Positions 1 through 6,739 of a stretch of 8,066 nucleotides of DNA are shown here, in pieces (position 1 is the first letter of the stretch; each line of letters starts with the position of its first letter). The notes under the pieces were generated by a model. The model made no database searches, was not told the DNA's origin, and saw only the letters and a program-made list of their open reading frames with translations. The DNA comes from Chloroflexota bacterium (GTDB taxonomy: Bacteria > Chloroflexota > Limnocylindria > Limnocylindrales > CSP1-4): positions 1 through 8,066 of the forward strand of contig JAJYDP010000198.1 of the NCBI GenBank assembly GCA_021777365.1. Reading direction: 5' to 3'. Both the position numbers and the translations under genes were made by a program.

Positions 1-24
1 CCGCCCGCCGCGTGCCATGACGGC

Positions 25-61
25 CTGACGAGGCGGGTCGGCGGCACGTATCCTGCGCGCC
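25..61 (+). promoter_or_regulatory. Promoter for a leaderless DMFase-like gene
   Basis: A -35-like CTGACG (25-30) and a -10-like TATCCT (49-54) are separated by 18 bp. The -10 ends 7 nt before the GTG at 62, so transcription would begin at or within a base of the start codon. No Shine-Dalgarno sequence lies in the short gap. Both observations support a leaderless mRNA. The assignment rests on motif matching alone. Confidence 0.55.
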
Positions 62-1960
62 GTGCCTGCTCCGGACCAGCCGTATCGGCCGGGTCGCCGG
101 CCGGTCGGCCGCTTCCTCGTGCTGCTCGTCGCGGCGCTGATCGTGGTCGGCTCCGGCGTCGGCTACGCGTACCTCCTGGGCCGCGCAACCACGCCATCCG
201 GCGCGCCGGGTGCCGTGGCTGCCTCCGCCCTCCCGACCGAGGCCGCCGAGACGCCGGGGCCCGTCGAGACCGGGCACGTCGTCCTGCCGGGTGCGTCCGG
301 CCAGCCAGCCGTGGTCTCAGCCGACACCATGTCCCTGGACAAGCCGGTCTTCGTCTACTGGGGCTCGCTGCCCTGGCAGATCGCGGACCGCCCGGACGCC
401 ACCCACGTCCTGGAGGGCTACGCGTCGCGCCCCTCGTACCTGCCGGGGGAGACGCTGCGGCTGGCGGTCTCCACCACCGCCCCCTCGTACGACGTCACCA
501 TCTGGCGCGTCTCGGGGACGGCGCCCGTCGCCTCCCCCTTCGTCCGCGTCGCGAGCGTGCACGACCAGCCGGGCGAGCGGCAGCCCCCGCCCACGGTCGA
601 TCCCGTGACGAAGATGGTCGCGGCGCGCTGGCCCTACACCTTCAGCTTCCCGATCCCGACGACCTGGAAGTCGGGCATCTACCTGGTCCGGCTGTCGAGC
701 AGCGAGGGCGTCCAGTCGTACGTCCCGTTCGTGGTGCGCAGCCCGGCCGCCCACCGCTACCTCGTGGTCTCGAACGCCATGAACTGGGAGGCGTACAACA
801 CCTGGGGCGGATCGAGCGTCTACACGTCGAGCGTCGGCCAGCCCAGGCCGGGCGTCTCGCGCGCGCTCGCGGTCTCGTTCGACCGCCCGTACGCGTCGGA
901 TGGTGGCGCCGGGCAGCTCTTCTTCCTGGAGCTGCCGCTGGTCTCGTGGATCCTGCGCCAGCACCTCGACGTGGCGTTCACCACCGACTACGACCTGTCG
1001 CTGGACCCGGACGCGCAGCCGCTGCCGAAGGTGGTGGTGTTCAACGCGCACGACGAGTACTGGGGCGTGCACCTCTACCAGTGGCTCGACCGGCACGTGA
1101 ACCAGCTGGGCGACATGAGCCTGGCGATGCTCGCGGCCGACACGGGCTACTGGCCGGTCACGTTCGCGCACCCGACCGCCGACGGCCCGCGCGACCTGCT
1201 GGTCTTCAAGAACGGCCCGGTCCCGGGAGAGCTGATCGCCTCGGGTGAGTCGGGGATCGGGTCGCCCGGACCCACGGCGGCGTCGTCCCCGGCGGCATCG
1301 CCCGAGCCCGCGGCGTCGTTCGTCGTGGAGTCCCCGGCGCCGGGCGACATCGAGGAGCGGGCCTCGCGCGTGCTGTGGACGATCCCGCCCACCGGGCCGT
1401 ACGTGGGCAGCTTCCCCGGTCAGCCGATCTTCGGCGTCCACTACCGCGGCGTGACCACCATGCTCGGCCGGTACTCGCTGGCGGATCCGGGCGCCGTGGC
1501 AGGCGCCGGCACGAGGGCTCCCGGCTCGCCTGTCGCCGGACCTGTCGACGGCGGTGCGGCTGGTCCCGGAGTCGTGGACTCGCCGCCAGCTGCCGATGCC
1601 GGGGCCGCCGCCACGCTGGCGCGCCTGCTGGCCGGCACCGGCCTCTCGACGGGGGGATCGCTCGGGTTCATCGCCGGCGGCGAGGTGGACGGGGTGAAGG
1701 AGGGCGCCGGATGGTGGGGCCCTGCCGGGGGCCGCTACGACCATCCGTTCGCGATCGCCGCGGACATCCTGGGACGCGCGGGCGAGAGCTGGACCGCGGA
1801 GTCGGTCTGGCGCGAGCTTCCGGGCGGCGCGCGCGTCTTCAGCTCCGGCACGTTCTACTGGGGCTGGGCGCTCGATCCCGCCTGGGGCAAGGCGCACGAG
1901 GTGCCGGCCGGGTTCGGCACGCTCACGGCGAACATCCTCGCCTGGCTGGCTGGCGGCTGA
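62..1960 (+). CDS. Membrane-anchored N,N-dimethylformamidase large-subunit-like protein
   Basis: Protein of 632 aa with a GTG start 7 nt after a -10-like TATCCT. The basic N-terminus (RPGRRPVGR) precedes one hydrophobic segment at residues 18-40. No lipobox Cys follows, so an uncleaved signal anchor with an outward-facing domain is likely. From about residue 95 the sequence resembles the C-terminal domain of N,N-dimethylformamidase beta (large) subunits. Landmarks are EGYASRPSYLPGE near the start of the domain, NWEAYNTWGG (N241-G250), SFDRPY (Y277), AHDEYW (H330-W334), GGE(541)VDG, and a C-terminal SSGTFYWGWALD around residues 594-605 followed by LTANILAWL. The characterised enzyme uses a mononuclear iron bound by two Tyr and one Glu. 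Y245, Y277 and E332 are candidate equivalents, but I could not align them. Two Ala/Pro/Ser/Gly-rich stretches (about 394-440 and 477-519) interrupt the domain. No small-subunit gene is adjacent, so true formamidase activity is doubtful. An amidohydrolase-like or surface role is equally possible. Confidence 0.83.
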   Translation: MPAPDQPYRPGRRPVGRFLVLLVAALIVVGSGVGYAYLLGRATTPSGAPGAVAASALPTEAAETPGPVETGHVVLPGASGQPAVVSADTMSLDKPVFVYWGSLPWQIADRPDATHVLEGYASRPSYLPGETLRLAVSTTAPSYDVTIWRVSGTAPVASPFVRVASVHDQPGERQPPPTVDPVTKMVAARWPYTFSFPIPTTWKSGIYLVRLSSSEGVQSYVPFVVRSPAAHRYLVVSNAMNWEAYNTWGGSSVYTSSVGQPRPGVSRALAVSFDRPYASDGGAGQLFFLELPLVSWILRQHLDVAFTTDYDLSLDPDAQPLPKVVVFNAHDEYWGVHLYQWLDRHVNQLGDMSLAMLAADTGYWPVTFAHPTADGPRDLLVFKNGPVPGELIASGESGIGSPGPTAASSPAASPEPAASFVVESPAPGDIEERASRVLWTIPPTGPYVGSFPGQPIFGVHYRGVTTMLGRYSLADPGAVAGAGTRAPGSPVAGPVDGGAAGPGVVDSPPAADAGAAATLARLLAGTGLSTGGSLGFIAGGEVDGVKEGAGWWGPAGGRYDHPFAIAADILGRAGESWTAESVWRELPGGARVFSSGTFYWGWALDPAWGKAHEVPAGFGTLTANILAWLAGG

Positions 1961-1976
1961 GCGGCCGCCGAACAGT

Positions 1977-2042
1977 CACCGATCGCGCGGGCCGCACCCA
2001 CCGATCGCGCGGGCCGCAGCCACCGATCGCGCGAGCCCGGTT
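1977..2042. repeat. Three 22-bp direct repeats between convergent genes
   Basis: Units at 1977-1998, 1999-2020 and 2021-2042 each begin CACCGATCGCGCG. The first two differ at one base near their 3' end, and the third diverges over its last third. They sit between the stop of the plus-strand gene (1960) and the stop of the minus-strand operon (2079). This 118-bp region shows no clear GC-hairpin with U-tract terminator. The array could act as a bidirectional termination or spacer element, or be a simple slippage product. Confidence 0.8.
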
Positions 2043-2078
2043 GCTGCTCGGCGGGCGACGAGGTCTCCGCTGCCGCCC

Positions 2079-3470
2079 TCAGCCCAGGGGCACGAAGAAC
2101 GACACCACGAGCAGGATCGACATCGCAGCCAGGATGACGGTGCTGAACCAGCCGATCAGCCGCAGGAACCGGCCGTTGCGCAGGTCGCCCATCAGCCGAC
2201 GGTCCTCCGCGAGCAGCATCACGAAGACCAGGATGAACGGCAGCAGCAGCCCGTTCAGGACCTGTGAGAGAAACATCACGGGGACCAGCTGGGCAGGGGA
2301 GAGGAGCAGCACGAACGCGGCCGGGAACGCCACGAAGAGCGCCAGGAACGAGTAGAACGCCGGCGCCTCGCGCCAGCGCCAGTCGACGCCCGTCTCCCAG
2401 CCGAACGCCTCGCACGCCGTGTAGGCGCTCGAGAGCGGCACCACGCCGAGCCCGAGCAGCGACGCCGCGAGCAGCCCCACCGCGAAGAGAACCTCGGCCG
2501 CCGGTCCCGCCACGGGCCCCAGCGCGCGCGCCGCATCGGCCGCGGTGAAGGTGTTCGGGTCGACGTTCGCCCCGTGGCCGGTGGCCCAGATCGTCGCCGC
2601 GCACGCCACCACGATGAACGCGGCGATCAGGTTCGTGATCAGCGTCCCCAGCCCGACGTCCACCCGTTCGGCCGTCAGCTCCTCGGGGCCGAGCCGCTTG
2701 TCCACCGCGTAGGCCTGGATGAAGGCCTGGCCCCAGGGCGTGATCGTGGTCCCCACGGTGCCCACCACGGCCAGCCAGTAGGCGTTGGTCAGGGCGCCGT
2801 GCGGGATCACCAGCGAGACCGCCGCACGCCCCCAGTCGGGGTGCGCCAGCACCGCCGACGCGACGTACGCGAGCGACACGCCGACCCCCACGGCCACGAA
2901 GGCGTACTGGACGCGGCTGAAGCTCCCCGCGGAGATCAGCAGCACCACCGCCACCGCCGAGATCGCGGCGCTCACCGGCACCGGCACGCCGAACAGGTCG
3001 AGCGCCGCGCCGATCCCGGCGAACTCGGCCACCGTGGTCCCCAGGTTGGCGACCAGCATCGTGACCGCGGCGAAGGTGGCCCAGCGGACGCCGAAGCGTT
3101 CGCGGATCAGGCCGGTCATCCCCTGGCCGGTGGCGAGGCCCAGGCGCGCCCCCACCTCCTGGGTGAAGAAGAGGACGATCTGGCTGGCCAGGATGACCCA
3201 CAGCAGGTCATACCCGAACTGCACGCCGGCCAGCGAGTAGGTGGTGATGCCGCCGGCGTCGTTGTCGGCGAAGCCGCTGACGAGGCCCGGGCCGAGGACG
3301 GCGAGGACGGCCATCAGGCGCAGCCGGGACGGCGATCGGAAGGCGGGGTGCGGCGGGGGAGGCGAACCCGACGCCCGGCCGGGCGTCGGTGTGCCCGTCG
3401 CGGCCGGCGATCCGGGCGGCGTGGGCGCAGCGCTGGTCGGGCTCGTCGCGCGCGGGTCCTGCGTCGTCAC
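2079..3470 (-). CDS. Nramp-superfamily transporter, NRMT-like (distal copy)
   Basis: Protein of 463 aa, predicted to be a polytopic LeuT-fold transporter of the inner membrane. The first ~50 residues are a Pro/Ser/Thr/Ala-rich cytosolic tail. TM1 begins near LMAVLAVLGPG and carries N70-D71-A72-G73-G74 where Mn/Fe Nramps have DPGN: the Asp is kept, the Pro becomes Ala and the Asn becomes Gly. The TM6 motif reads TTITPWGQAFIQ (T241-Q252), so the canonical metal-binding Met is T244 and the following His is W246. Losing the soft Met ligand and the Asn matches Nramp-related Mg2+ transporters (described first in Clostridium) and argues against MntH function. The substrate is therefore probably Mg2+, which is inference. 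The GTG start at 3470 lies one base after the TGA of the upstream gene, implying translational coupling. No strong ribosome binding site is visible. It is the last gene of the three-gene operon and a paralog of its neighbour (roughly 80% identical over the first ~240 aligned residues by eye). Confidence 0.93.
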   Translation of the reverse strand: MTTQDPRATSPTSAAPTPPGSPAATGTPTPGRASGSPPPPHPAFRSPSRLRLMAVLAVLGPGLVSGFADNDAGGITTYSLAGVQFGYDLLWVILASQIVLFFTQEVGARLGLATGQGMTGLIRERFGVRWATFAAVTMLVANLGTTVAEFAGIGAALDLFGVPVPVSAAISAVAVVLLISAGSFSRVQYAFVAVGVGVSLAYVASAVLAHPDWGRAAVSLVIPHGALTNAYWLAVVGTVGTTITPWGQAFIQAYAVDKRLGPEELTAERVDVGLGTLITNLIAAFIVVACAATIWATGHGANVDPNTFTAADAARALGPVAGPAAEVLFAVGLLAASLLGLGVVPLSSAYTACEAFGWETGVDWRWREAPAFYSFLALFVAFPAAFVLLLSPAQLVPVMFLSQVLNGLLLPFILVFVMLLAEDRRLMGDLRNGRFLRLIGWFSTVILAAMSILLVVSFFVPLG

Positions 3471-3471
3471 G

Positions 3472-4758
3472 TCAGCCAGCCACCGAGGTCCAGACGAGCA
3501 TCATCGAGAGGGCCCCGAGCAGGGCCGTGCCGAGCCAGCCGATGGCGAGCAGGAACCGCCCGCTCACCAGCGACCCCATCAGCCGCCGGTCGGCGGAGAG
3601 AAGCATCACGAAGACGAGCACGAACGGGAGCAGCAGCGCGTTGAGCACCTGGGCCACGAACATCACCTGGATGAGCGGCAGCCCCGGGATCAGCACGAAC
3701 AGGGCCGCGAACGCCACGAAGAAGGCCAGCAGCGCGTAGAACGCCGGCGCCTCGCGCACGCGCCGGTCGACGCCGTTCTCCCAGCCGAACGCCTCGCACG
3801 CGGAGTACGCGCTCGTCAGCGGCACCACGCCGAGCCCCAGGAACGAGGCAGCCAGCAGCCCGATCCCGAACAGGATCATCGCCGCATGGCCGGCCAGCGG
3901 CTCCAGCGCCCGGGCAGCCGCCGCGGCGTCCGGGATGGATCGGTCGCCGGCCGTCCACAGCGTCGCCGCGCAGGCGACCACGATGAACGCCGCGATCAGG
4001 TTCGTGAGCAGCGCCCCAAGCCCCACGTCGAATCGCTCGGGCGTCACGTCCTCGGGGCCCAGCCGCTTGTCCGCCACGTAGGACTGGATGAATGCCTGGC
4101 CCCATGGCGTGATCGTGGTCCCCACCGTGCCCACGACCGCCACCCAGTACGCGGCCGAGAAGGAGCCGTGCGGCACCACGAGCGAGAAGGCCGCGCGTCC
4201 CCAGTCCGGCTGGGCGATCAGCGCGGACGCCAGGTAGGCGAACGACACGCCGATCCCGACCGCGACGAAGAGGTACTGGACGCGGCTGAAGCTCCCCCGC
4301 GCCAGGAGGGCGATGACCACCGCGGCCGCGAGCAGCGCGCTGACCGGCGTCGGGACGCCGAAGAGCCCGAGCGCTGCGCTCGTGCCGGCGAACTCGGCCA
4401 CGGTCGAGCCGAGGTTGGCGACCAGCATGGTGATCGTCAGGAAGGCCGCCCAGCGGACGCCGAAGCGCTCGCGCGCCAGCCCGGTGAGCCCCTGGCCGGT
4501 CGCCAGTCCGAGGCGCGCCCCCACCTCCTGCGTGAAGAAGAGGACGATCTGGCTCGCCAGCAGCACCCACAGCAGGTCGTACCCGAACTGCGCGCCGGCC
4601 AGGGAGTAGGTCGTGATGCCGCCGGCGTCGTTGTCGGCGAAGCCGCTGACCAGGCCCGGGCCGAGCACGCCGAGCACGGCCGCGAGCCGCAGCCGGGCCG
4701 CGGTCCGCGGCGTGATCGAGGCCGGCCAGCGCACCCGGCGGACGGGAGACGAGGGCAC
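3472..4758 (-). CDS. Nramp-superfamily transporter, NRMT-like (proximal copy)
   Basis: Protein of 428 aa and tandem paralog of the following gene. It has a short basic N-terminus (about 25 residues) in place of the long Pro-rich tail. TM1 carries N43-D44-A45-G46-G47 and TM6 carries T214-T215-I216-T217-P218-W219-G220, so both copies share the same non-canonical metal site without Met, His or the TM1 Asn. Conserved blocks such as LLWVLLASQIVLFFTQEVGARLGLATGQG and the SAYSACEAFGWENGVD region are nearly the same in both copies. The divergence is at conservative hydrophobic positions, which suggests both copies are under selection. The start chosen is GTG at 4758, 33 bp after the TAG of the upstream sensor gene. 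No convincing Shine-Dalgarno precedes it, and a second in-frame GTG eight codons later is possible. Likely role: Mg2+ (or another hard divalent cation) uptake across the inner membrane, inferred from motif changes and from the MgtE-type neighbour. Confidence 0.93.
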   Translation of the reverse strand: MPSSPVRRVRWPASITPRTAARLRLAAVLGVLGPGLVSGFADNDAGGITTYSLAGAQFGYDLLWVLLASQIVLFFTQEVGARLGLATGQGLTGLARERFGVRWAAFLTITMLVANLGSTVAEFAGTSAALGLFGVPTPVSALLAAAVVIALLARGSFSRVQYLFVAVGIGVSFAYLASALIAQPDWGRAAFSLVVPHGSFSAAYWVAVVGTVGTTITPWGQAFIQSYVADKRLGPEDVTPERFDVGLGALLTNLIAAFIVVACAATLWTAGDRSIPDAAAAARALEPLAGHAAMILFGIGLLAASFLGLGVVPLTSAYSACEAFGWENGVDRRVREAPAFYALLAFFVAFAALFVLIPGLPLIQVMFVAQVLNALLLPFVLVFVMLLSADRRLMGSLVSGRFLLAIGWLGTALLGALSMMLVWTSVAG

Positions 4759-4791
4759 CGGTCAGGGCCTGGCTGCGGGGAGGGCCGGCAC

Positions 4792-6060
4792 CTACGCGCC
4801 CGCCCGGCCGAAGACGCGCGGCAGCCGCCGCTTCCAGGCCGTGGGCAGGACCGTGTCGATCGCGTCGTCCACGGTGACGATCCCGAGGAGGACGCCCTGG
4901 TCGTCGACCACCGGGACCGCCAGCAGGTTGTAGCGTGCGACGACCTGCGCCACCTCCTCCTGCGGCGTGAGCGCACCCACCGCGACCGGCTCGACGTGCA
5001 TGAACTCCCGGACCGGCGTGTCGGGCTTCGCGACGATCAGGTCGCGCAGCGAGAGGACGCCGACCAGGTGCTCCTGGGCGTCCACTACGTAGACGTAGTA
5101 GATCGTCTCCGCGTCCGGCTCGAGCTCTCGCAGCTTCTCGATGGCCCGCGCCGCGGTGAGGTCCTCGGAGATGGCGACGTAGGCGGTGGTCATGATGCCG
5201 CCCGCCGTGTCCTCCGGGTAGCCGAGCAGCTCGCGGACCTCCTCGGCCTCGTCGCGCTCCATGAGCGGCAGGATCTCGGCCTTGGACTCCTCCGACAGGT
5301 CGGCGATCAGGTCGGCCGCGTCGTCCGGGCTCATCTCCTCCAGGATGTCGGCCGCACGCGCCGGCTCCAGGTCCTCCAGGACGTCGACCTGGGTCTCCGG
5401 CTCCATCTCCTCCATCGCGTCGGCCACCGCCTCGTCGTCGAGGGAGGCGAGGACGCCGGCCCGGTCGCGTGGCGTCAGCTGGTCGATGATCGTCGCCAGG
5501 TCGGCCGGGTGGAGCTCCCGGAGGCCCTGGTGGGGGACGCGCAGGCGGATCGACGCGATCGAGGTCTCGACCGGGTCCACGTCCTCCCAGTCGATGTACC
5601 GCTCGGGAGTCGGCAGCCGCAGGTTGCGGGCGAGGGTGCGCCACGGGCCCTCGACACCCAGGCGGCGCAGCAGCCCGGCGGCGCCGACGTCGACGGCCAC
5701 GAGGTGCAGCTTCCCCTCGATCTCGTCGAGGCGCAGGTCGTTCACGCGGACCACGCGCCGACCGTCGATGTCGACGATCTGCTTGTCCTGCAGGTCCATG
5801 TAGAGCAGCAGCTCGTTGGGCCGCTGCCTGAACTTGCCGATGTCGATCGTGGCGGTCGACAGGACCGCGCCGGTCGCGTCGAACGATGCGACGTCGCTCC
5901 AGGGGATGAAGATCTTGCGTCGCCCGGTCGACATGACCAGCCCGGTGACCGGCGGGTACCGGTCCCCGATGGCCACGATAAGGTCAGCGACTCTGCCGAT
6001 CGGCTCGCCCTGGCGGTCGCGCACGGGCCGACCGACCACCTGGCTCAGGTAGAGCTGCAT
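4792..6060 (-). CDS. PRC-barrel / MgtE_N / CBS-pair protein (soluble MgtE-like Mg2+ sensor)
   Basis: Protein of 422 aa. The ATG at 6060 is chosen because GAGGTG lies 4 nt upstream; an in-frame ATG 20 codons earlier only adds a Pro/Arg-rich stretch. Order of domains: a PRC-barrel (about 1-75, beginning MQLYLSQVVGRPV); a second PRC-like segment (about 85-128, DLQDKQIVDIDGRRV); MgtE_N helical repeats (about 178-283, LHPADLATIIDQLTPRDRAGV onward, very rich in Asp and Glu); the MgtE signature YPEDTAGGIMTTAYVAI (281-297) leading into CBS1 (to about 343); and CBS2 (about 348-403). The protein then ends at WKRRLPRVFGRAGA, so the plug helix and five-helix membrane pore of MgtE are absent. In MgtE this cytosolic part binds Mg2+ through acidic residues and closes the pore. 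With no pore here, it probably senses Mg2+ (or a nucleotide at the CBS pair) for a partner. The two Nramp-type transporters that follow in the same operon are the obvious candidates. The domain calls are strong; the partner is inference. Confidence 0.92.
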   Translation of the reverse strand: MQLYLSQVVGRPVRDRQGEPIGRVADLIVAIGDRYPPVTGLVMSTGRRKIFIPWSDVASFDATGAVLSTATIDIGKFRQRPNELLLYMDLQDKQIVDIDGRRVVRVNDLRLDEIEGKLHLVAVDVGAAGLLRRLGVEGPWRTLARNLRLPTPERYIDWEDVDPVETSIASIRLRVPHQGLRELHPADLATIIDQLTPRDRAGVLASLDDEAVADAMEEMEPETQVDVLEDLEPARAADILEEMSPDDAADLIADLSEESKAEILPLMERDEAEEVRELLGYPEDTAGGIMTTAYVAISEDLTAARAIEKLRELEPDAETIYYVYVVDAQEHLVGVLSLRDLIVAKPDTPVREFMHVEPVAVGALTPQEEVAQVVARYNLLAVPVVDDQGVLLGIVTVDDAIDTVLPTAWKRRLPRVFGRAGA

Positions 6061-6064
6061 CTGC

Positions 6065-6070
6065 CACCTC
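6065..6070 (-). promoter_or_regulatory. Ribosome binding site of the MgtE-like gene
   Basis: On the minus strand GAGGTG precedes the ATG at 6060 by 4 nt. It is the clearest Shine-Dalgarno in the operon and decides the start over the ATG at 6120, which lacks one. Confidence 0.7.
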
Positions 6071-6148
6071 GATGGGGCGCGGGTCCGGCGCCCCCCGGGT
6101 GGTGCACGCGGCGGGCCCATCGGGCCCGGCTGCTCAGGCGCCGGCGAG

Positions 6149-6235
6149 GCGGCCCTGCAACCCGGCTGTTCCGGTGCCGATCGTGCGGCCCGTCAGCCCT
6201 GCTGCTCGGGCGCCGATGTGGCGGCCCGTCAGCCC
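6149..6235. repeat. 36-bp imperfect tandem repeat in the leader
   Basis: Units at 6149-6184 and 6185-6220 are followed by a partial third at 6221-6235. GCGGCCCGTCAGCCC is exact at 6185-6199 and 6221-6235; the first unit matches the second at about 26 of 36 positions by eye. Since 36 is 12 codons, one minus-strand frame reads a 12-residue periodic peptide (GLTGRHIGARAA, GLTGRTIGTGTA, GLQGRLAGA). Confidence 0.75.
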
Positions 6236-6395
6236 GCGCGGAGTCCCCGGAGTGGACCGGACCGGCGCGATGGCCACGGCGCCATGGGCGCCGCAGCGAC
6301 TAGGTCCAGGTTCCACGGGAGGAGGAAGACCCCCAGATGCTTGTTCCGCGATGGCACGCGAGGACGCGGTGCGCGGGATGCGTGCCGTCCCGGCG

Positions 6396-6424
6396 ACGAT
6401 AGTCCGGCCCCGGCGAGGTGTCAA
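6396..6424 (-). promoter_or_regulatory. Near-consensus sigma70-type promoter of the Mg2+ operon
   Basis: On the minus strand a perfect TTGACA (6419-6424) is followed after exactly 17 bp by TATCGT (6396-6401, four of six consensus bases). In DNA this GC-rich such a match is unlikely by chance. It points toward the MgtE-like gene and would start transcription near 6389. Confidence 0.65.
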
Positions 6425-6487
6425 ACCGATGTGAGAGGCTGCGATGGCGCCGATGACGGCCCCGATCCGGATGCCGCCGATCGGGTC

Positions 6488-6544
6488 GGCTCCGGCCGCT
6501 CGGCTTGGCTCCGGCCGCTCGGCTTGGCTCCGGTCGCTCGGCGC
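6488..6544. repeat. Three 19-bp tandem repeats
   Basis: Units at 6488-6506, 6507-6525 and 6526-6544. The first two are identical (GGCTCCGGCCGCTCGGCTT) and the third differs at three bases. There is no visible function; a slippage product is likely. Confidence 0.85.
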
Positions 6545-6739
6545 GGCGCCACCCGGATGGCCTTCCTTCGATGCTGCGTCACGCCTCGCCCGCCGGCGAG
6601 GCCAGGTTCCGGTCGGTGCCTCGCGCCGCCGGCTTACGCCGTCGCCCGGCGGGGCACCCAGCCGCGTGCTTGGCGGCTGGCCGGCGCTCGGTGCGGGCAC
6701 ACGCGGGGGCGGACCGTCTCCGGCAGGCCCGCAGCATGG

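Larger units (their letters stand above)
6061..6389 (-). promoter_or_regulatory. Long 5' leader of the Mg2+ operon
   Basis: From the predicted start site (about 6389) to the ATG at 6060 is roughly 330 nt, long for a bacterial leader. It contains two hairpins of the same design, with 7-bp GC arms and a 3-nt loop (6112-6128 and 6277-6293). It also holds a 36-bp imperfect tandem repeat (6149-6235), a possible 60-codon ORF (6134-6316) and, just before the gene, GAGGTG at 6065-6070 as ribosome binding site. I looked for the conserved sequence of the M-box (ykoK) Mg2+ riboswitch and did not see it, nor the paired ACGR loops of guanidine-II. A novel regulatory leader is possible but unproven. Confidence 0.4.

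Noticed and set aside
317..1897. Minus-strand open frame of 526 codons antisense to the DMFase-like gene
   Set aside because: Arg-rich shadow frame; the plus-strand frame has clear family motifs.
1855..3201. Minus-strand open frame of 448 codons over the distal Nramp gene and the end of the DMFase-like gene
   Set aside because: It overlaps two better-supported genes and has no recognisable domain.
3467..5644. Minus-strand open frame of 725 codons overlapping the sensor and proximal Nramp genes
   Set aside because: It is out of frame with both well-conserved genes and has a Gly/Arg/Ala/Pro composition typical of shadow frames.
3241..6303. Plus-strand open frame of 1020 codons antisense to most of the operon
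   Set aside because: Its translation is a run of Arg/Asp/Glu/Gly/Pro/His-rich sequence without domains, and it shows an internal duplication that only mirrors the two Nramp paralogs on the other strand. Long antisense frames are expected at this G+C.
6061..6389. M-box (ykoK) Mg2+ riboswitch or guanidine-II riboswitch
   Set aside because: The conserved M-box core was not seen. The repeated GCTGACGGGCC resembles an ACGG loop, but the flanking bases do not pair as required.
6134..6700. Minus-strand 188-codon frame upstream of the MgtE-like gene
   Set aside because: It spans the predicted promoter and has no domain. Only its shorter 3' part is kept, as a speculative leader ORF.
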